Shown here: positions 1-9,215 of the stretch, piece after piece
Layout of the letters: every line of letters starts with the position of its first letter
Position numbering within the stretch: position 1 is the first letter of the stretch
Source of the DNA: Olleya namhaensis
GTDB taxonomy: Bacteria; Bacteroidota; Bacteroidia; Flavobacteriales; Flavobacteriaceae
Assembly (NCBI RefSeq): GCF_900114005.1
Contig: NZ_FORM01000007.1
Span: 124,001 to 188,000 of the forward strand
DNA length: 64,000 nucleotides
Reading direction: 5' to 3'
Made by a program: the position numbers and the translations under genes
The notes under the pieces: generated by a model
What the model was told of the DNA's origin: nothing
The model's input: the letters and a program-made list of their open reading frames with translations, nothing else
Database searches by the model: none

Positions 1-170
1 AAGCCGATGGTATTGTAAACCGTAAAGTGTTTACAAAAAAGCCACCGTTAAAAGTAGAATATACACTCACTGATTTTGGTAAAACATTAATTCCTATTTT
101 GAAATTAATCACAGAATGGGGATTATTTGCTGCAGAGACGAAAGGAGAGTTTTTGTTTGAAGAGAATTAA
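1..170 (+). CDS. HxlR-family winged-helix regulator, C-terminal end only
   Basis: The window opens inside a reading frame that ends at a TAA at 168-170. The 56 visible residues carry the family hallmark: a wing region ending in PPLKVEYTLTDFGKTLIPIL followed by a helix with a Trp (ITEWG). HxlR/MarR-like regulators of this type often control nearby oxidoreductases in response to electrophiles or disulfide stress, but the target is unknown because the 5' part lies outside the window. A clear terminator follows. The family call is fairly sure and the function is not. Confidence 0.75.
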   Translation, partial: ADGIVNRKVFTKKPPLKVEYTLTDFGKTLIPILKLITEWGLFAAETKGEFLFEEN

Positions 171-194
171 TTCTAATAAAAAGTAATAAAATTG

Positions 195-218
195 GCTACC
201 TAATGGTAGCTTTTTTTT
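195..218 (+). terminator. Intrinsic terminator of the HxlR gene
   Basis: A perfect 6-bp stem GCTACC/GGTAGC with a TAAT loop is followed by eight T residues. It lies 25 bp after the stop codon of the upstream partial gene. Confidence 0.85.
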
Positions 219-379
219 GTTTACAATAGTTTTTATTACGAATATAAAACTAATCCAATCGCTTATAAATCCATATGTTTTATTTCTAATGCTGTTATTA
301 TATTTATACTATTAGTCAAAACCGTACTATTTAATAACGTATTTAAAGCGCACAAAAGCACTTACTGCAACTCAATTAT

Positions 380-709
380 ATGTATATAAAAAGTAGAATA
401 GTTAGACTTAGTATTAGCGCTTTAATAGTGTATATATCATATCTAGTAATCCTATTTAAATGTGATTATTCTGAAACCCTTTTTACAAAAGATACAGTAG
501 AAGTCGCTTTCTTATTATGTATACTGGCTGCTCCAATTTCATTAACTATCATTTATGCTTTAAATAGATTATTTACTGATAAAAAAGACCGTCTAGAAAA
601 AAAGGAATCTATCAAGTGCTTTTATAAAATTATGCGTATTCTTTTTGTCATTTGGTTACCATTGATAATATATAAAATATTTACTGCTAAGTTTACAATG
701 AGTATTTAA
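380..709 (+). CDS. Small hypothetical membrane protein (109 aa)
   Basis: No family recognised. The 109-residue product has three hydrophobic stretches (about residues 8-27, 42-62 and 84-102) and a charged linker rich in Lys and Asp between the second and third, so it should be an inner-membrane protein. It lies 66 bp upstream of two MORN-repeat genes on the same strand and could share their transcript. Coding status rests on the length, the membrane pattern and the position; a chance frame in AT-rich DNA is possible. Confidence 0.5.
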   Translation: MYIKSRIVRLSISALIVYISYLVILFKCDYSETLFTKDTVEVAFLLCILAAPISLTIIYALNRLFTDKKDRLEKKESIKCFYKIMRILFVIWLPLIIYKIFTAKFTMSI

Positions 710-775
710 TAAGATTTCAAATAAAAACAAAACAATAATTTGAATAAAAGCACTAAACAATTATAGATTAGAATT

Positions 776-3535
776 ATGAAAAAAATAGTAATACTAGTAT
801 TAATCTGTTTTGGTTTTCTAACTAACAATTTCGCGCAACAAGACACTATTTATTTTGATGCAAATTGGCATAAAACAGTTAAAGATAGTGCAGATTTTTA
901 CAGACCAATGCCACTTACAAAAGTTGGTGACTTGTATCTGGTAAAAGATTACCATATCAACGGTAACGTCCAAATGGAGGGCTACTACTCCAATTTAGAA
1001 AAAGAAGAATTAGAAGGAAAAGCTATTTGGTACTATAGTTCTGGTAAACGTTCACAAGTGCTTCATTACAAAAATGCAAAACGTAACGGTGAAGCATTAA
1101 ACTTCTCAAAAAAAGGGTTTCTAAGAGCAAAAGGTCTTTATAAAGACGATAATTATTGGTCAGGAACTTTTATTGACGACTGCTGTTTTAATGGATATAT
1201 CCCAAAATATAAAGCAGGTAAGAAAATAGGGCAATTACTATTTCATGCGGACTCAGATCAAATTGCTGTTAAATACGATTTTAAAAATGATAGCCTAGTA
1301 ATCGCAAATCACTTTAATACTAAAGGAGAAAATATTGATAGTCTTAAATCCATAAATCACCAGCCTAAAGATGGGCTTTTGGCTAGTTATAATTTAAATA
1401 ACGAAGATGATGTTTTAAGTTTTAGCCACTATTCTCATTACAAAAATGGAAAAGATAATGGTGAAGAGGCCACTTACAATAAACAAGGTGAATTATTAGC
1501 GATAGGTATTAGCAAAAATCACGAACCCATTTCAGGGACTTTCTACAGATATAACAGTGTACAAAACTATGTTAACGGAAAATTAGAAGGTCCAGAAATT
1601 GGTTACACTAATGGATTAAGGCAACTAACAAAAGGTGTAAATAAAGATAATGCACATTGGCAAGGACAGTTTATTGAGTATTATGAAAATAGAATTTATA
1701 GTTATAACAAGGGAGTATTAGAGGGCAAACAAACATTCTATTTTTCTGGAGATTATAAAACAATAAAAGCATATCATCATATTTTAAGCAACAAAAAAGA
1801 AGGTGAAAGTGCTTATTACAATAAAGAAGGATTAGAACTAGCAAAAGGTTTATATAAAGACGGACAGCCTTGGGATGGCACTTTCTTTGATACAGGAACT
1901 AACATTAAGTCATCCTATAAAAAAGGGTTAAAACATGGATTGTTTATTCAGTATAATAGATCAGGTCAAATTATTACAAAGCAAGAATATGAGGATGACA
2001 AGCTTACGGGTCAAGTAATTAGTTCTGGTTATTTTACAGATAAAAAATGCGAATGCATCTATAAATCAGGTAATCCATATTCTGGAATAGTGTGTAAAAA
2101 ATACACCATCCTTCATTACAAAAATGGAGCTATAATAAAGCAAGAAAATTACGAATCGGATTATCAAACAAATACAATATTATTTAGGAACGCTACTACA
2201 TATAATGCTGATGGATTAGTAATTGCAACAACAAATATTAAACATGGCGAAAGTTACACGTTAACCTTTAAAGATGAAGCCCCTTATAGTGGTGTTTATA
2301 TAGGTTATAATGATGAAACCATTACCTATAAAAAGGGTGAGAAACATGGTCCTTTTTCGAAGCTAGAAAATGACAACAGGTACCTAGCTATTAACGGAAA
2401 CTATAAAAATGGGCTTTGGGATGGCATGATCACATTTAAAGATGATGATTTATTGTTACAACCTTCGGACATAAACTCAAAAAACGAGTATACCTGTAGC
2501 TATAAAAAAGGAAAACCAATAGCGGGTACCGCTGTAAAAAATAAGGTTATAACACGGTATAAAAATGGCTTAAAACAAGGATTAGAACAAACCTTAGAAT
2601 ATGGTAAACTATCTAGTGACATTATAAAAACCACAGCATACGATAAAGGAGTTCCTTTAACAGACACATGGCATAATTTGTTAAATCGACAAGGAACAGA
2701 CTTTAAAGGTTTTTATAAAAATGGCAAACCGTTTAATGGTGGCTTTTATAGTAAATCTTCTGTTATATGGTCATCAATTTATTACAAAAATGGAGACATA
2801 ACCAGTCAAATCCAAGGTTATGTGGATTATCCAGAAGTTTATAATGATAGCCTAACATATAAGTTTGGCAAACCGTATCAAGGTCAATTAATAACATTTG
2901 ACAATGATAATATACACAAGCACATTTTTAATCAAGGTAAACTTATAAAAACGATTGTAACAGATGATAATGACATATACAGAGTAAGAAATACTATTAA
3001 ATACACAGCTACAGGATATGTAATTACAGATAAAGACTCTGATTTAGTAATGGGGCAACTCACCTATTTAAACGATTCAAAAACCAAAGCTAAATTAGTT
3101 TTTTCACCAGAATTAAAAGAATATAATGGTAGTGTAACATTTCATAACAATAAAATCACAACTATTGATGTAACCTTTTATGACGGCGGACATCAAATGG
3201 ATTACGCACTTGTTAATCAGCAATTGGTTATCACTGCAAAAAGTAAAAATACCATGTTTAAAATATATCCCACCTTTTCACATATAGAAACATTTACTTA
3301 CAAAGATTTCCTTGATATTGAGAATCTCTTTGTCGCAGATGGTATAGTTGTTATGGATGCCTATATTGATAATATAAAAGTGGCTTCTGGAGTTTTAAAA
3401 GACAGACAAATGTTTGATGGAATACATATTAGAACCTACAATAACACCTACAACTACTATAAAATGAATAAAGGTGAACGTGTCGATAAAAAAGTGAATT
3501 TAAGTAAAGAAGCGCTTTTAAAAATATTGAAATAA
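776..3535 (+). CDS. Exported MORN_2-repeat protein (919 aa)
   Basis: An N-terminal signal peptide (about residues 1-20, ending NNFAQQ) is followed by many degenerate repeats of the type YKNGKxxGxxxxYxxxG, the signature of MORN_2 repeats (YwqK-type). Such repeats form elongated beta-sheet modules, and Bacteroidota carry many exported versions of unknown function. The protein is much longer than typical MORN_2 proteins, with spacer motifs such as YKDGQPWDGTFF. From about residue 415 (SSGYFTDKKCECIYKSG) to the end it is homologous to the next gene, pointing to a duplication. It is probably periplasmic or surface located. The fold class is well supported; no activity can be assigned. Confidence 0.85.
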   Translation: MKKIVILVLICFGFLTNNFAQQDTIYFDANWHKTVKDSADFYRPMPLTKVGDLYLVKDYHINGNVQMEGYYSNLEKEELEGKAIWYYSSGKRSQVLHYKNAKRNGEALNFSKKGFLRAKGLYKDDNYWSGTFIDDCCFNGYIPKYKAGKKIGQLLFHADSDQIAVKYDFKNDSLVIANHFNTKGENIDSLKSINHQPKDGLLASYNLNNEDDVLSFSHYSHYKNGKDNGEEATYNKQGELLAIGISKNHEPISGTFYRYNSVQNYVNGKLEGPEIGYTNGLRQLTKGVNKDNAHWQGQFIEYYENRIYSYNKGVLEGKQTFYFSGDYKTIKAYHHILSNKKEGESAYYNKEGLELAKGLYKDGQPWDGTFFDTGTNIKSSYKKGLKHGLFIQYNRSGQIITKQEYEDDKLTGQVISSGYFTDKKCECIYKSGNPYSGIVCKKYTILHYKNGAIIKQENYESDYQTNTILFRNATTYNADGLVIATTNIKHGESYTLTFKDEAPYSGVYIGYNDETITYKKGEKHGPFSKLENDNRYLAINGNYKNGLWDGMITFKDDDLLLQPSDINSKNEYTCSYKKGKPIAGTAVKNKVITRYKNGLKQGLEQTLEYGKLSSDIIKTTAYDKGVPLTDTWHNLLNRQGTDFKGFYKNGKPFNGGFYSKSSVIWSSIYYKNGDITSQIQGYVDYPEVYNDSLTYKFGKPYQGQLITFDNDNIHKHIFNQGKLIKTIVTDDNDIYRVRNTIKYTATGYVITDKDSDLVMGQLTYLNDSKTKAKLVFSPELKEYNGSVTFHNNKITTIDVTFYDGGHQMDYALVNQQLVITAKSKNTMFKIYPTFSHIETFTYKDFLDIENLFVADGIVVMDAYIDNIKVASGVLKDRQMFDGIHIRTYNNTYNYYKMNKGERVDKKVNLSKEALLKILK

Positions 3536-3560
3536 TAACGCTTAAAAAAGTACCATTTTC

Positions 3561-5642
3561 ATGGGAATTAAATATAATATAAAAAAAATACTGTTCATTT
3601 TACTTATTAGTATCACCAATAACTTAGTCGCTCAAAACAGCAATACTAATGGTAAAAACACGTCTTCCGGCTTTTTTAAAGACCGAGTTTGCGAATGCGA
3701 ATACAAAAACAACACCCCGTTTAATGGAGAGGTTTGTAACGACTATACAATAGTTTTATACGCTAGTGGTAAAATACTAAAAAAGACATCGTTTCAATAC
3801 GCTAATCCTTCTCAATTAGAAAGTGTTCATTATTATAAAAATGGCGAAATATCCAAAGAAGCAGAATATGTAGACGATAAAGTATACACGCTAATTTATA
3901 AAGATAACAGACGCTATTCTGGTCAAAGTTACAATAGGCTTTCAGGCAATATAGAAAGTTTTAAAGATGGTATAGAACATGGCGCTTTTTATAACAATAA
4001 CTATTATTCAAAATTAGCCATTTCAGGAAATAAAGTTAATGGAAAGCGTCATGGAAAAATAATATTTAAAAACGTTAACACAGGAAAAACAACAAGTTGC
4101 ATTTACAAGCAAGGTTCTCCAATAAATGGTACAATAATAAATAAACATACTAATCGAGTGTCGTCATATAAAAAGGGCTTAAAACATGGATTAGAAACAA
4201 CTTTTAGAGCAGACAACAATTACAGAAATGCACCTTTTGATAGTATTACTAGAAATTACAAAAACGGAAAGTTAGAAGGAGAAGCACAATACTATAAAGC
4301 ATCAAGATTTTTAGCTAAAGGACACTATAAAAATGATGAGGCTTATACTGGTGTTTTCTTTGATGAACCTGAGGAAGGAAACTACAATATCTACACGTTT
4401 AAAAATGGAAAAATATTAACTAAAGAAGAAATAACGCATAACTTTAAAAACAAATTCACCTTTAAAAATCAAAAAATAAGTCAAGGAGAATATTATTATA
4501 AAAATGAATTAATAGCTAAAGGAAAATTTAAAAACAAACTACCATATAATGGTGTTTTTGCTAAAATTGAAGCTGTAGATAAGCATTATTATCCAGAAAG
4601 ATATACGTTATCAAACTATAAAAACGGACAAAAAAATGGCAATGAAAAACTAATCCATTTTAAAGATAAAAGACTAGAGCAAATTACAAATTACCAAAAA
4701 GGTAATCCAATACGTAAAGTATTATTTACTCCTTTTAAAACTAACGATAGTCTTATAGGTATTTATAAAGATGGCAAACCCTTTTCTGGTATTTTTTTTA
4801 ATGATTTACTAGATAAAAAAACACAAGAAAAATCTAGCATCAGCCTAATAAACCATTATAAAAATGGAGAAAAATCAGGCTTTCAATATTATACTGTAAC
4901 AGGGTCTCATTTAGAAAAAGTTTTAGACAGTATTAAGTATATAAAAGGACACCCTTTTAAAGGAAGCGTACTAAGCGAGTATCAAGGTGTAACATCTCAA
5001 GATATTTACGAAAACGGTATAAAACTCAAAAGTAATTTGTATTCTTTTGGAATAGAATCTTCTCCAAATTATATAGTAAACTATACTTCTGATGGATTTA
5101 ATACAACAAAGCGTTCTTCAAAAAATAGATATATAAAACACAACAAAGTAAGTTATACAAATCCATCTAAAAATGAAGGTCGCGTTATAATTTATTCAAA
5201 AGATCTCGAAATTGGATCATTTACATTTACTGAAAAAGGTATCAAAACAGTTAATATTTCATTTAAAGAAAATTCGGCAACAGTAAACATTCAAAGTAAT
5301 GCATTAAATAAAGGAACAATAACCATAGAAACAAAAGAACAGTTGATACAATTAGATTATCAAAGGTCAAAAAAGCTAGAAATAAACCCAATAGGCTTAA
5401 AAATTTGGGAACCTCTCTTTTTTAAAACTGATGGTATCCTATATTATTATTTAAAGGATAAAAAGACATTAGTTAGCACGTGTACTTCCAAAAATGGAAA
5501 AGAACACGACGGTATTATAACCAGAGTTAATAAAGATGGTACTTATGATTACAGGCAATATCAGAATGGAAAAAGAATAAAAACTAAAAAAAATATAACC
5601 GAAAAACAATTACTTGAAGATGTTAAAAGGCTTAAAAACTAA
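3561..5642 (+). CDS. Second exported MORN_2-repeat protein (693 aa), paralogue of the preceding gene
   Basis: A signal peptide (ILFILLISITNNLVAQ, about residues 10-25) precedes MORN_2-type repeats (YKNGKLEGEAQYY, YKDGKPFSGIFF). Soon after the signal it contains SSGFFKDRVCECEYKNNTPF, matching about residue 415 of the neighbour, so the whole mature protein corresponds to the C-terminal part of that gene. It starts 25 bp after the neighbour's stop and is surely co-transcribed. Its stop overlaps by 4 bp the stop of the convergent SDR gene. Function unknown; probably an envelope structural or binding protein. Confidence 0.85.
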   Translation: MGIKYNIKKILFILLISITNNLVAQNSNTNGKNTSSGFFKDRVCECEYKNNTPFNGEVCNDYTIVLYASGKILKKTSFQYANPSQLESVHYYKNGEISKEAEYVDDKVYTLIYKDNRRYSGQSYNRLSGNIESFKDGIEHGAFYNNNYYSKLAISGNKVNGKRHGKIIFKNVNTGKTTSCIYKQGSPINGTIINKHTNRVSSYKKGLKHGLETTFRADNNYRNAPFDSITRNYKNGKLEGEAQYYKASRFLAKGHYKNDEAYTGVFFDEPEEGNYNIYTFKNGKILTKEEITHNFKNKFTFKNQKISQGEYYYKNELIAKGKFKNKLPYNGVFAKIEAVDKHYYPERYTLSNYKNGQKNGNEKLIHFKDKRLEQITNYQKGNPIRKVLFTPFKTNDSLIGIYKDGKPFSGIFFNDLLDKKTQEKSSISLINHYKNGEKSGFQYYTVTGSHLEKVLDSIKYIKGHPFKGSVLSEYQGVTSQDIYENGIKLKSNLYSFGIESSPNYIVNYTSDGFNTTKRSSKNRYIKHNKVSYTNPSKNEGRVIIYSKDLEIGSFTFTEKGIKTVNISFKENSATVNIQSNALNKGTITIETKEQLIQLDYQRSKKLEINPIGLKIWEPLFFKTDGILYYYLKDKKTLVSTCTSKNGKEHDGIITRVNKDGTYDYRQYQNGKRIKTKKNITEKQLLEDVKRLKN

Positions 5643-6445
5643 ATCAAAGTTTTTGTAGTTGCTAATAACGCTTTTATTTTAGCTTCATCATAAGCATCAG
5701 GATGCGCTGGAGAAAAGTATCCTTTTGGATCCCCTTTATCATTGTCAAAATACTTTCCTGAATCATTTTTATAATCATCAGACAAAGCCAAATGAAGTAA
5801 AATATCAACGCCTTTTTCTGCTGGAGACCAATGCAGGCCATAGGCTTCATTAGCCATTTTAGTATTTAATAAGGACCCAGGATTTACAGCAATAACCGTA
5901 ATATTAGGTTCTTGTTTTGCTAGATTAAAACTCCACATCGTCAATGCTAACTTACTTTGTGCATAAGTGCTATTTGCAGAGTCTTGCTCCTTACCTATTA
6001 AAACAGCTTCAGAAACTGGTGCTTGTGCAGCAGAACTTAAATTAATAATTCTTGGCGCTTCGGATTGCTTTATGTTTTCTAATATGGCATTTGTCAACAC
6101 ATAAGGTGCTAAATAATTTACCACCATTCTAATGTCTAATCCGTTTTTATTATGAACCTCTTTTGTTTTAAAAATTCCTGCATTATTGATTAGTATATCT
6201 ATTTTAGGAATGTCCTTTTTAATCTGTGCTGCTAATTTGGAAACAGCTTCTAAATCAGTAAAATCAGCCACCAAACCATGGATGTCCTGATAGTTCGTTG
6301 TTGTTTTTATTTCTGAAACAACCGCGTCTACTTTTGTTTCATTTCTTCCATGTACATAAACCGTATGTCCTTTTTCGGCTAAACTAAAAGCGGTTAACTT
6401 TCCAATACCGTCTGTACTTCCTGTTACTATTATTGTTTTACTCAT
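5639..6445 (-). CDS. Short-chain dehydrogenase/reductase (SDR)
   Basis: A classical SDR of 268 residues: the NAD(P) site TGSTDGIG is at residues 8-15, NNAG at 87-90, the catalytic Ser at about 137-138 and the YAQSK catalytic Tyr/Lys at 161-165. HGRN after the second strand suggests NADP(H) preference. It resembles the retinol-dehydrogenase/WW-oxidoreductase-like group (MVNYLAP, PGSLLNTKM), so the substrate is probably a carbonyl or alcohol but cannot be named. It lies downstream of the 2OG oxygenase gene on the same strand, with a dispersed palindrome between them, and may be read from the same AraC-type promoter. Confidence 0.92.
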   Translation of the reverse strand: MSKTIIVTGSTDGIGKLTAFSLAEKGHTVYVHGRNETKVDAVVSEIKTTTNYQDIHGLVADFTDLEAVSKLAAQIKKDIPKIDILINNAGIFKTKEVHNKNGLDIRMVVNYLAPYVLTNAILENIKQSEAPRIINLSSAAQAPVSEAVLIGKEQDSANSTYAQSKLALTMWSFNLAKQEPNITVIAVNPGSLLNTKMANEAYGLHWSPAEKGVDILLHLALSDDYKNDSGKYFDNDKGDPKGYFSPAHPDAYDEAKIKALLATTKTLI

Positions 6446-6468
6446 GATTTTTTGTTTTTTTATTAGAA

Positions 6469-6525
6469 TGTCACCTTGAGCTCAGATCCGAACTACAAAA
6501 CCTTTCGGCTGTGCGCACGGTGACA
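6469..6525. repeat. Dispersed GTCA-type inverted-repeat element
   Basis: The outer arms TGTCACC and GGTGACA are perfect complements and the inner parts (CTTGAGC, GTGCGCAC, CTTTCGGC) belong to the same family as the GTCACATTGAGCG..GTCGAAA elements near 57.9-58.1 kb. It fills the gap between the 2OG oxygenase gene and the SDR gene. As RNA it would fold into a hairpin and could attenuate read-through or stabilise the upstream mRNA. Confidence 0.7.
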
Positions 6526-6630
6526 TTTTCTTGTTTTTTTTGAATCCTGCTATAAAATTCTGATAATAGTTTAGCCGTTATTTCTGCATATAACAATCGA
6601 AAAAAGCAAGATAAACGATTTCTAATCACT

Positions 6631-7584
6631 TTAAAAAGGTGCAAAGGTGTCTTTGGGACTCTTTGGCACAGTCCAACGCTCACGAGCACTAATACTTTGA
6701 GATGTAACAACTTTAGACTCTGAGTTATCGACACTACCGTAGCTACTAGCTCCACCTCTCGGAATTTGCATACGGTCTCCGTATAACCACACAACCAAGT
6801 TGCTACGTTGCCCACTAATAATTGGGTGCGTAGCGTGCGCTACATCGCCTCTGTGAATTATTGCTTGCCCTGATTCAAACGTAGTTTGTACTGTTTTCCC
6901 CGTGGTTTTATCGTAAAAATCAACTTGCGAACCTGTAAATGCTTCATCGGGTAAGTTAATGTTGATATTCAAAGTAGCAGCAGAAGCATCCGTGTGACCA
7001 TTTAAATCCTTGTCTTTATCTGGATTGTACTGAATAGAAAAACCAAATGTTTGGTTGTCATAACCATAAGTATCCAATAACAAACGTGCAATCGGACGCA
7101 TATAACGGTCCATAATATCGTTATAAAATGCTTGAAAATTCGGTGCTGCAAGATAGCCTTCTGAACGTGGATCAAGCATAATTCCATAACGATTCAATTG
7201 TATTCCGTGTGGTGCTCGTTTAGGAATTTGTGAATTTACTACAGCTTCTAAATATTTACGAAAATCCACTAAGCGTTCAGGGTTAAAAAACTGTGCAGAA
7301 TAAACACCAGGACTAATTTCTTCCCATAAATCGGCAACAGCATTTTCTTTTTCTGGGTTTTCCCAAGCATCTTTAATCGCCTTTTGTAAGCGCGGATCTA
7401 GCAACGTTTCATCAGGAACTAGTAAATTATCTTTGTTTTCAATTTCCCATTCCGTCCATGCCTCTTCGAGTAAATCTCGGTTACTATTCCAAAAGTGTGA
7501 AACTGAAGCTTCACGATTTAACGAGGCTTCACGAGAAGGTAAAGTAAGCGCACGAGCTTCTTCTAATATATTTTTATTTGTCAT
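6631..7584 (-). CDS. 2-oxoglutarate/Fe(II)-dependent oxygenase family protein
   Basis: The 317-residue protein carries the double-stranded beta-helix iron triad: H197-x-D199 in GHTDAS, H250 in GDVAHATHP and, ten residues on, R260 in SGQRSNLVVW for 2-oxoglutarate. The N-terminal 100 residues are helical and charged and resemble no domain I know. The substrate is unknown; bacterial relatives hydroxylate small molecules or proteins. No signal peptide, so it is cytoplasmic. A TACCTTTG -7 box and a 21-bp-period direct repeat lie upstream (7703-7771), placing the gene in the proposed AraC regulon with the enoyl-CoA hydratase, nitroreductase and ABM genes. Confidence 0.85.
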   Translation of the reverse strand: MTNKNILEEARALTLPSREASLNREASVSHFWNSNRDLLEEAWTEWEIENKDNLLVPDETLLDPRLQKAIKDAWENPEKENAVADLWEEISPGVYSAQFFNPERLVDFRKYLEAVVNSQIPKRAPHGIQLNRYGIMLDPRSEGYLAAPNFQAFYNDIMDRYMRPIARLLLDTYGYDNQTFGFSIQYNPDKDKDLNGHTDASAATLNININLPDEAFTGSQVDFYDKTTGKTVQTTFESGQAIIHRGDVAHATHPIISGQRSNLVVWLYGDRMQIPRGGASSYGSVDNSESKVVTSQSISARERWTVPKSPKDTFAPF

Positions 7585-7702
7585 TGTTTTAATATTTTTT
7601 TTACCAAAAACTGTCGCAATAGGATGTTTTAGTTTTTATGTATTTCTGTTTATCTATTAATTAACCGCCTTATGTATAATTAAATAACAATTAATCTCAC
7701 TA

Positions 7703-7771
7703 CAAAGGTAGTCCTAGACAGTAGTAATTTTTTGGTAGTAAAAACGGTTGTTTAGGTATATTTCAAGGTTT
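7703..7771 (-). promoter_or_regulatory. Promoter and AraC-type direct-repeat operator of the 2OG oxygenase gene (site A)
   Basis: On the minus strand a TACCTTTG box (7703-7710) matches the Bacteroidota -7 consensus TAnnTTTG. Upstream lie two repeats written GGTA-N8-GGTT on the plus strand, at 7734-7749 and 7755-7770, exactly 21 bp apart. The nearer repeat begins 31 bp from the start of the -7 box, as at the three other sites in this block. No good -33 box is visible, as expected for an activator-dependent promoter. Confidence 0.65.
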
Positions 7772-7790
7772 TATTTTTAAACACATAAAA

Positions 7791-7809
7791 CACCTCTTTT
7801 ACAAGAGGC
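7791..7809 (-). terminator. Probable terminator after the SnoaL-like gene
   Basis: A 6-bp stem CCTCTT/AAGAGG with a four-base loop is followed on the minus strand by GTGTTTTAT. It lies 13 bp after the stop of the SnoaL-like gene. The T run is short, so termination may be incomplete. Confidence 0.5.
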
Positions 7810-7821
7810 ATTTATTATTTA

Positions 7822-8226
7822 CTACGCATCAACAAATATAGATTTTACGTGTAATGTGTCCATGTATTCTTTTATTCTAAGAATCTTACCATCAGAAAAT
7901 TGAAATAAAAAATGATACGGATTATTATATTCTCTTCCATTGGTTAATTTTCCGTAGGAAATGAATTCGGCAGCTACCCTATCGCCTTCTGCGGTCCAAC
8001 CCACCGGTGTTAATTCTAATCCTTTTGGAATAGCAGATTTTACCATTTTTATAAGTTCTCCAATTCCGTTTTTATCCATGATTCCTGAAACTGGTAGATC
8101 CCCTTTAATCCCCATAGATTGCCATGTTGCATCCGTATCTAAATAAGTTAAAGCGCTTGTAGCATCACCTGCAGAAAAATGTTCGAAAAAATCAAGTATA
8201 GTTTGTTTATTTTGTGCTGTATTCAT
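7822..8226 (-). CDS. SnoaL-like (NTF2-fold) protein
   Basis: The 134-residue product shows the SnoaL/ketosteroid-isomerase-like pattern: an N-terminal helix with FFEHFSAGD, TYLDTDATWQSMG, a central helix and the C-terminal strands PYHFLFQFSDGKILRIKEYMDT. NTF2-fold proteins bind or isomerise small hydrophobic molecules such as polyketides or steroids; the substrate is not evident. It starts 12 bp after the enoyl-CoA hydratase-like gene and is almost certainly in the same transcript, controlled by site B. Confidence 0.85.
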   Translation of the reverse strand: MNTAQNKQTILDFFEHFSAGDATSALTYLDTDATWQSMGIKGDLPVSGIMDKNGIGELIKMVKSAIPKGLELTPVGWTAEGDRVAAEFISYGKLTNGREYNNPYHFLFQFSDGKILRIKEYMDTLHVKSIFVDA

Positions 8227-8238
8227 AATTTCTAGTTT

Positions 8239-9084
8239 TTAGTTTACACCTTGTAATCCCATTAATAAAGTCTCGAAGTTTCTTTGGTTTTCCATATCAT
8301 TTTGAAATCCGGTATCATCAGCTAACGTAAAACGTTTGATTGCTGGCGACTTACTTGTTGCTTGGTATAACCAGTAGGCTTCCTCTTTTAAAGCATCTTC
8401 AATTGGTAAATCAATAGATGCATAAACAGTACGTTTTGCAGCTTCGATAGCATCTGAATTAAATTGTGACATTCTATTTACTAAATCTTCCACAAAATCA
8501 CCAATTTTATCTGCATCTAAAGCTCTATTTATAAGTCCGTAGGCTTCTGCTTGGTCTGCATCAAAATCTTTTGCAGATAAAATAACTTCTAAAGCTCTAC
8601 CTAAACCAATTTGACGCGCCATTCTAGATGATCCACCACCACAAGGCAAAATTCCCATACCAACTTCCATTTGCATAAATACTGCTTTACCACGTGCTGC
8701 AAATCGCATATCTGTTGCTAAAGCAAATTCGTGTCCGCCACCTCTAGCAAAACCTTCTATTTTACTAACGGTAATTTGCGGTAATTTACTAATACGATGT
8801 AATACTTTTTGTAAGTCTAATAACTCAATATCTTCTCTATCTACAGCTGTTGTAGACATCTCTTTTAAGAAATTAGTATCTGCATGCGCAATGAAAATTT
8901 CTGAATGAGCAGATTGAAAAACGACTACTTTAATACTTCTGTCCTCTTCTAAAGATGCTGCTAATTCATCCAACTCTTTGATCATTGGAATATCCTGAAT
9001 ATTTACTGGTGGGTTATCAAAAGTTACCCAAGCTTGTCCTTCTTTTACTGCTACTTTAAATGTTTTAAATCCTGTTGTTTTCAT
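8239..9084 (-). CDS. Enoyl-CoA hydratase/isomerase family protein
   Basis: The 281-residue product has the crotonase layout: WVTFDNPPVNI near the N-terminus, a first oxyanion region around IAHADTNFL and the second oxyanion loop EGFARGGGHEFALATDMRFAA. The usual catalytic Glu positions are partly altered (GMGILPCGGGSSRMARQIG), so hydratase activity is uncertain; isomerase, dehalogenase or hydrolase members share this fold. It leads a two-gene transcript with the SnoaL-like protein. Upstream are a TAAATTTG -7 box and three AraC-type repeats (site B). Confidence 0.88.
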   Translation of the reverse strand: MKTTGFKTFKVAVKEGQAWVTFDNPPVNIQDIPMIKELDELAASLEEDRSIKVVVFQSAHSEIFIAHADTNFLKEMSTTAVDREDIELLDLQKVLHRISKLPQITVSKIEGFARGGGHEFALATDMRFAARGKAVFMQMEVGMGILPCGGGSSRMARQIGLGRALEVILSAKDFDADQAEAYGLINRALDADKIGDFVEDLVNRMSQFNSDAIEAAKRTVYASIDLPIEDALKEEAYWLYQATSKSPAIKRFTLADDTGFQNDMENQRNFETLLMGLQGVN

Positions 9085-9128
9085 GGTGTTATGTTTTAAA
9101 TTATTAGTGTTGTGTTTTAATTACACTG

Positions 9129-9215
9129 CAAATTTACAGGAGGAACCAAGGTTTAATTTGGTATAAAACAAAGCACTATTAGTAAAAAACAAGGTTATTA
9201 GTAAAAACTTAGGCT
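9129..9215 (-). promoter_or_regulatory. Promoter and AraC-type repeats upstream of the enoyl-CoA hydratase gene (site B)
   Basis: The minus-strand -7 box TAAATTTG is at 9129-9136. Repeats on the plus strand begin at 9160 (GGTATAAAACAA, lacking the GGTT half), 9181 (AGTAAAAAACAAGGTT) and 9200 (AGTAAAAACTTAGGCT). The first two are 21 bp apart and the nearest begins 31 bp from the -7 box, as at sites A and C. The region runs into the 3' end of the neighbouring araC gene. Confidence 0.6.

Noticed and set aside
6471-6815. Minus-strand reading frame of 114 codons overlapping the 2OG oxygenase gene
   Set aside because: It overlaps in another frame a gene with an intact iron triad, and its other part is the dispersed palindrome at 6469-6525; the translation has no family features.
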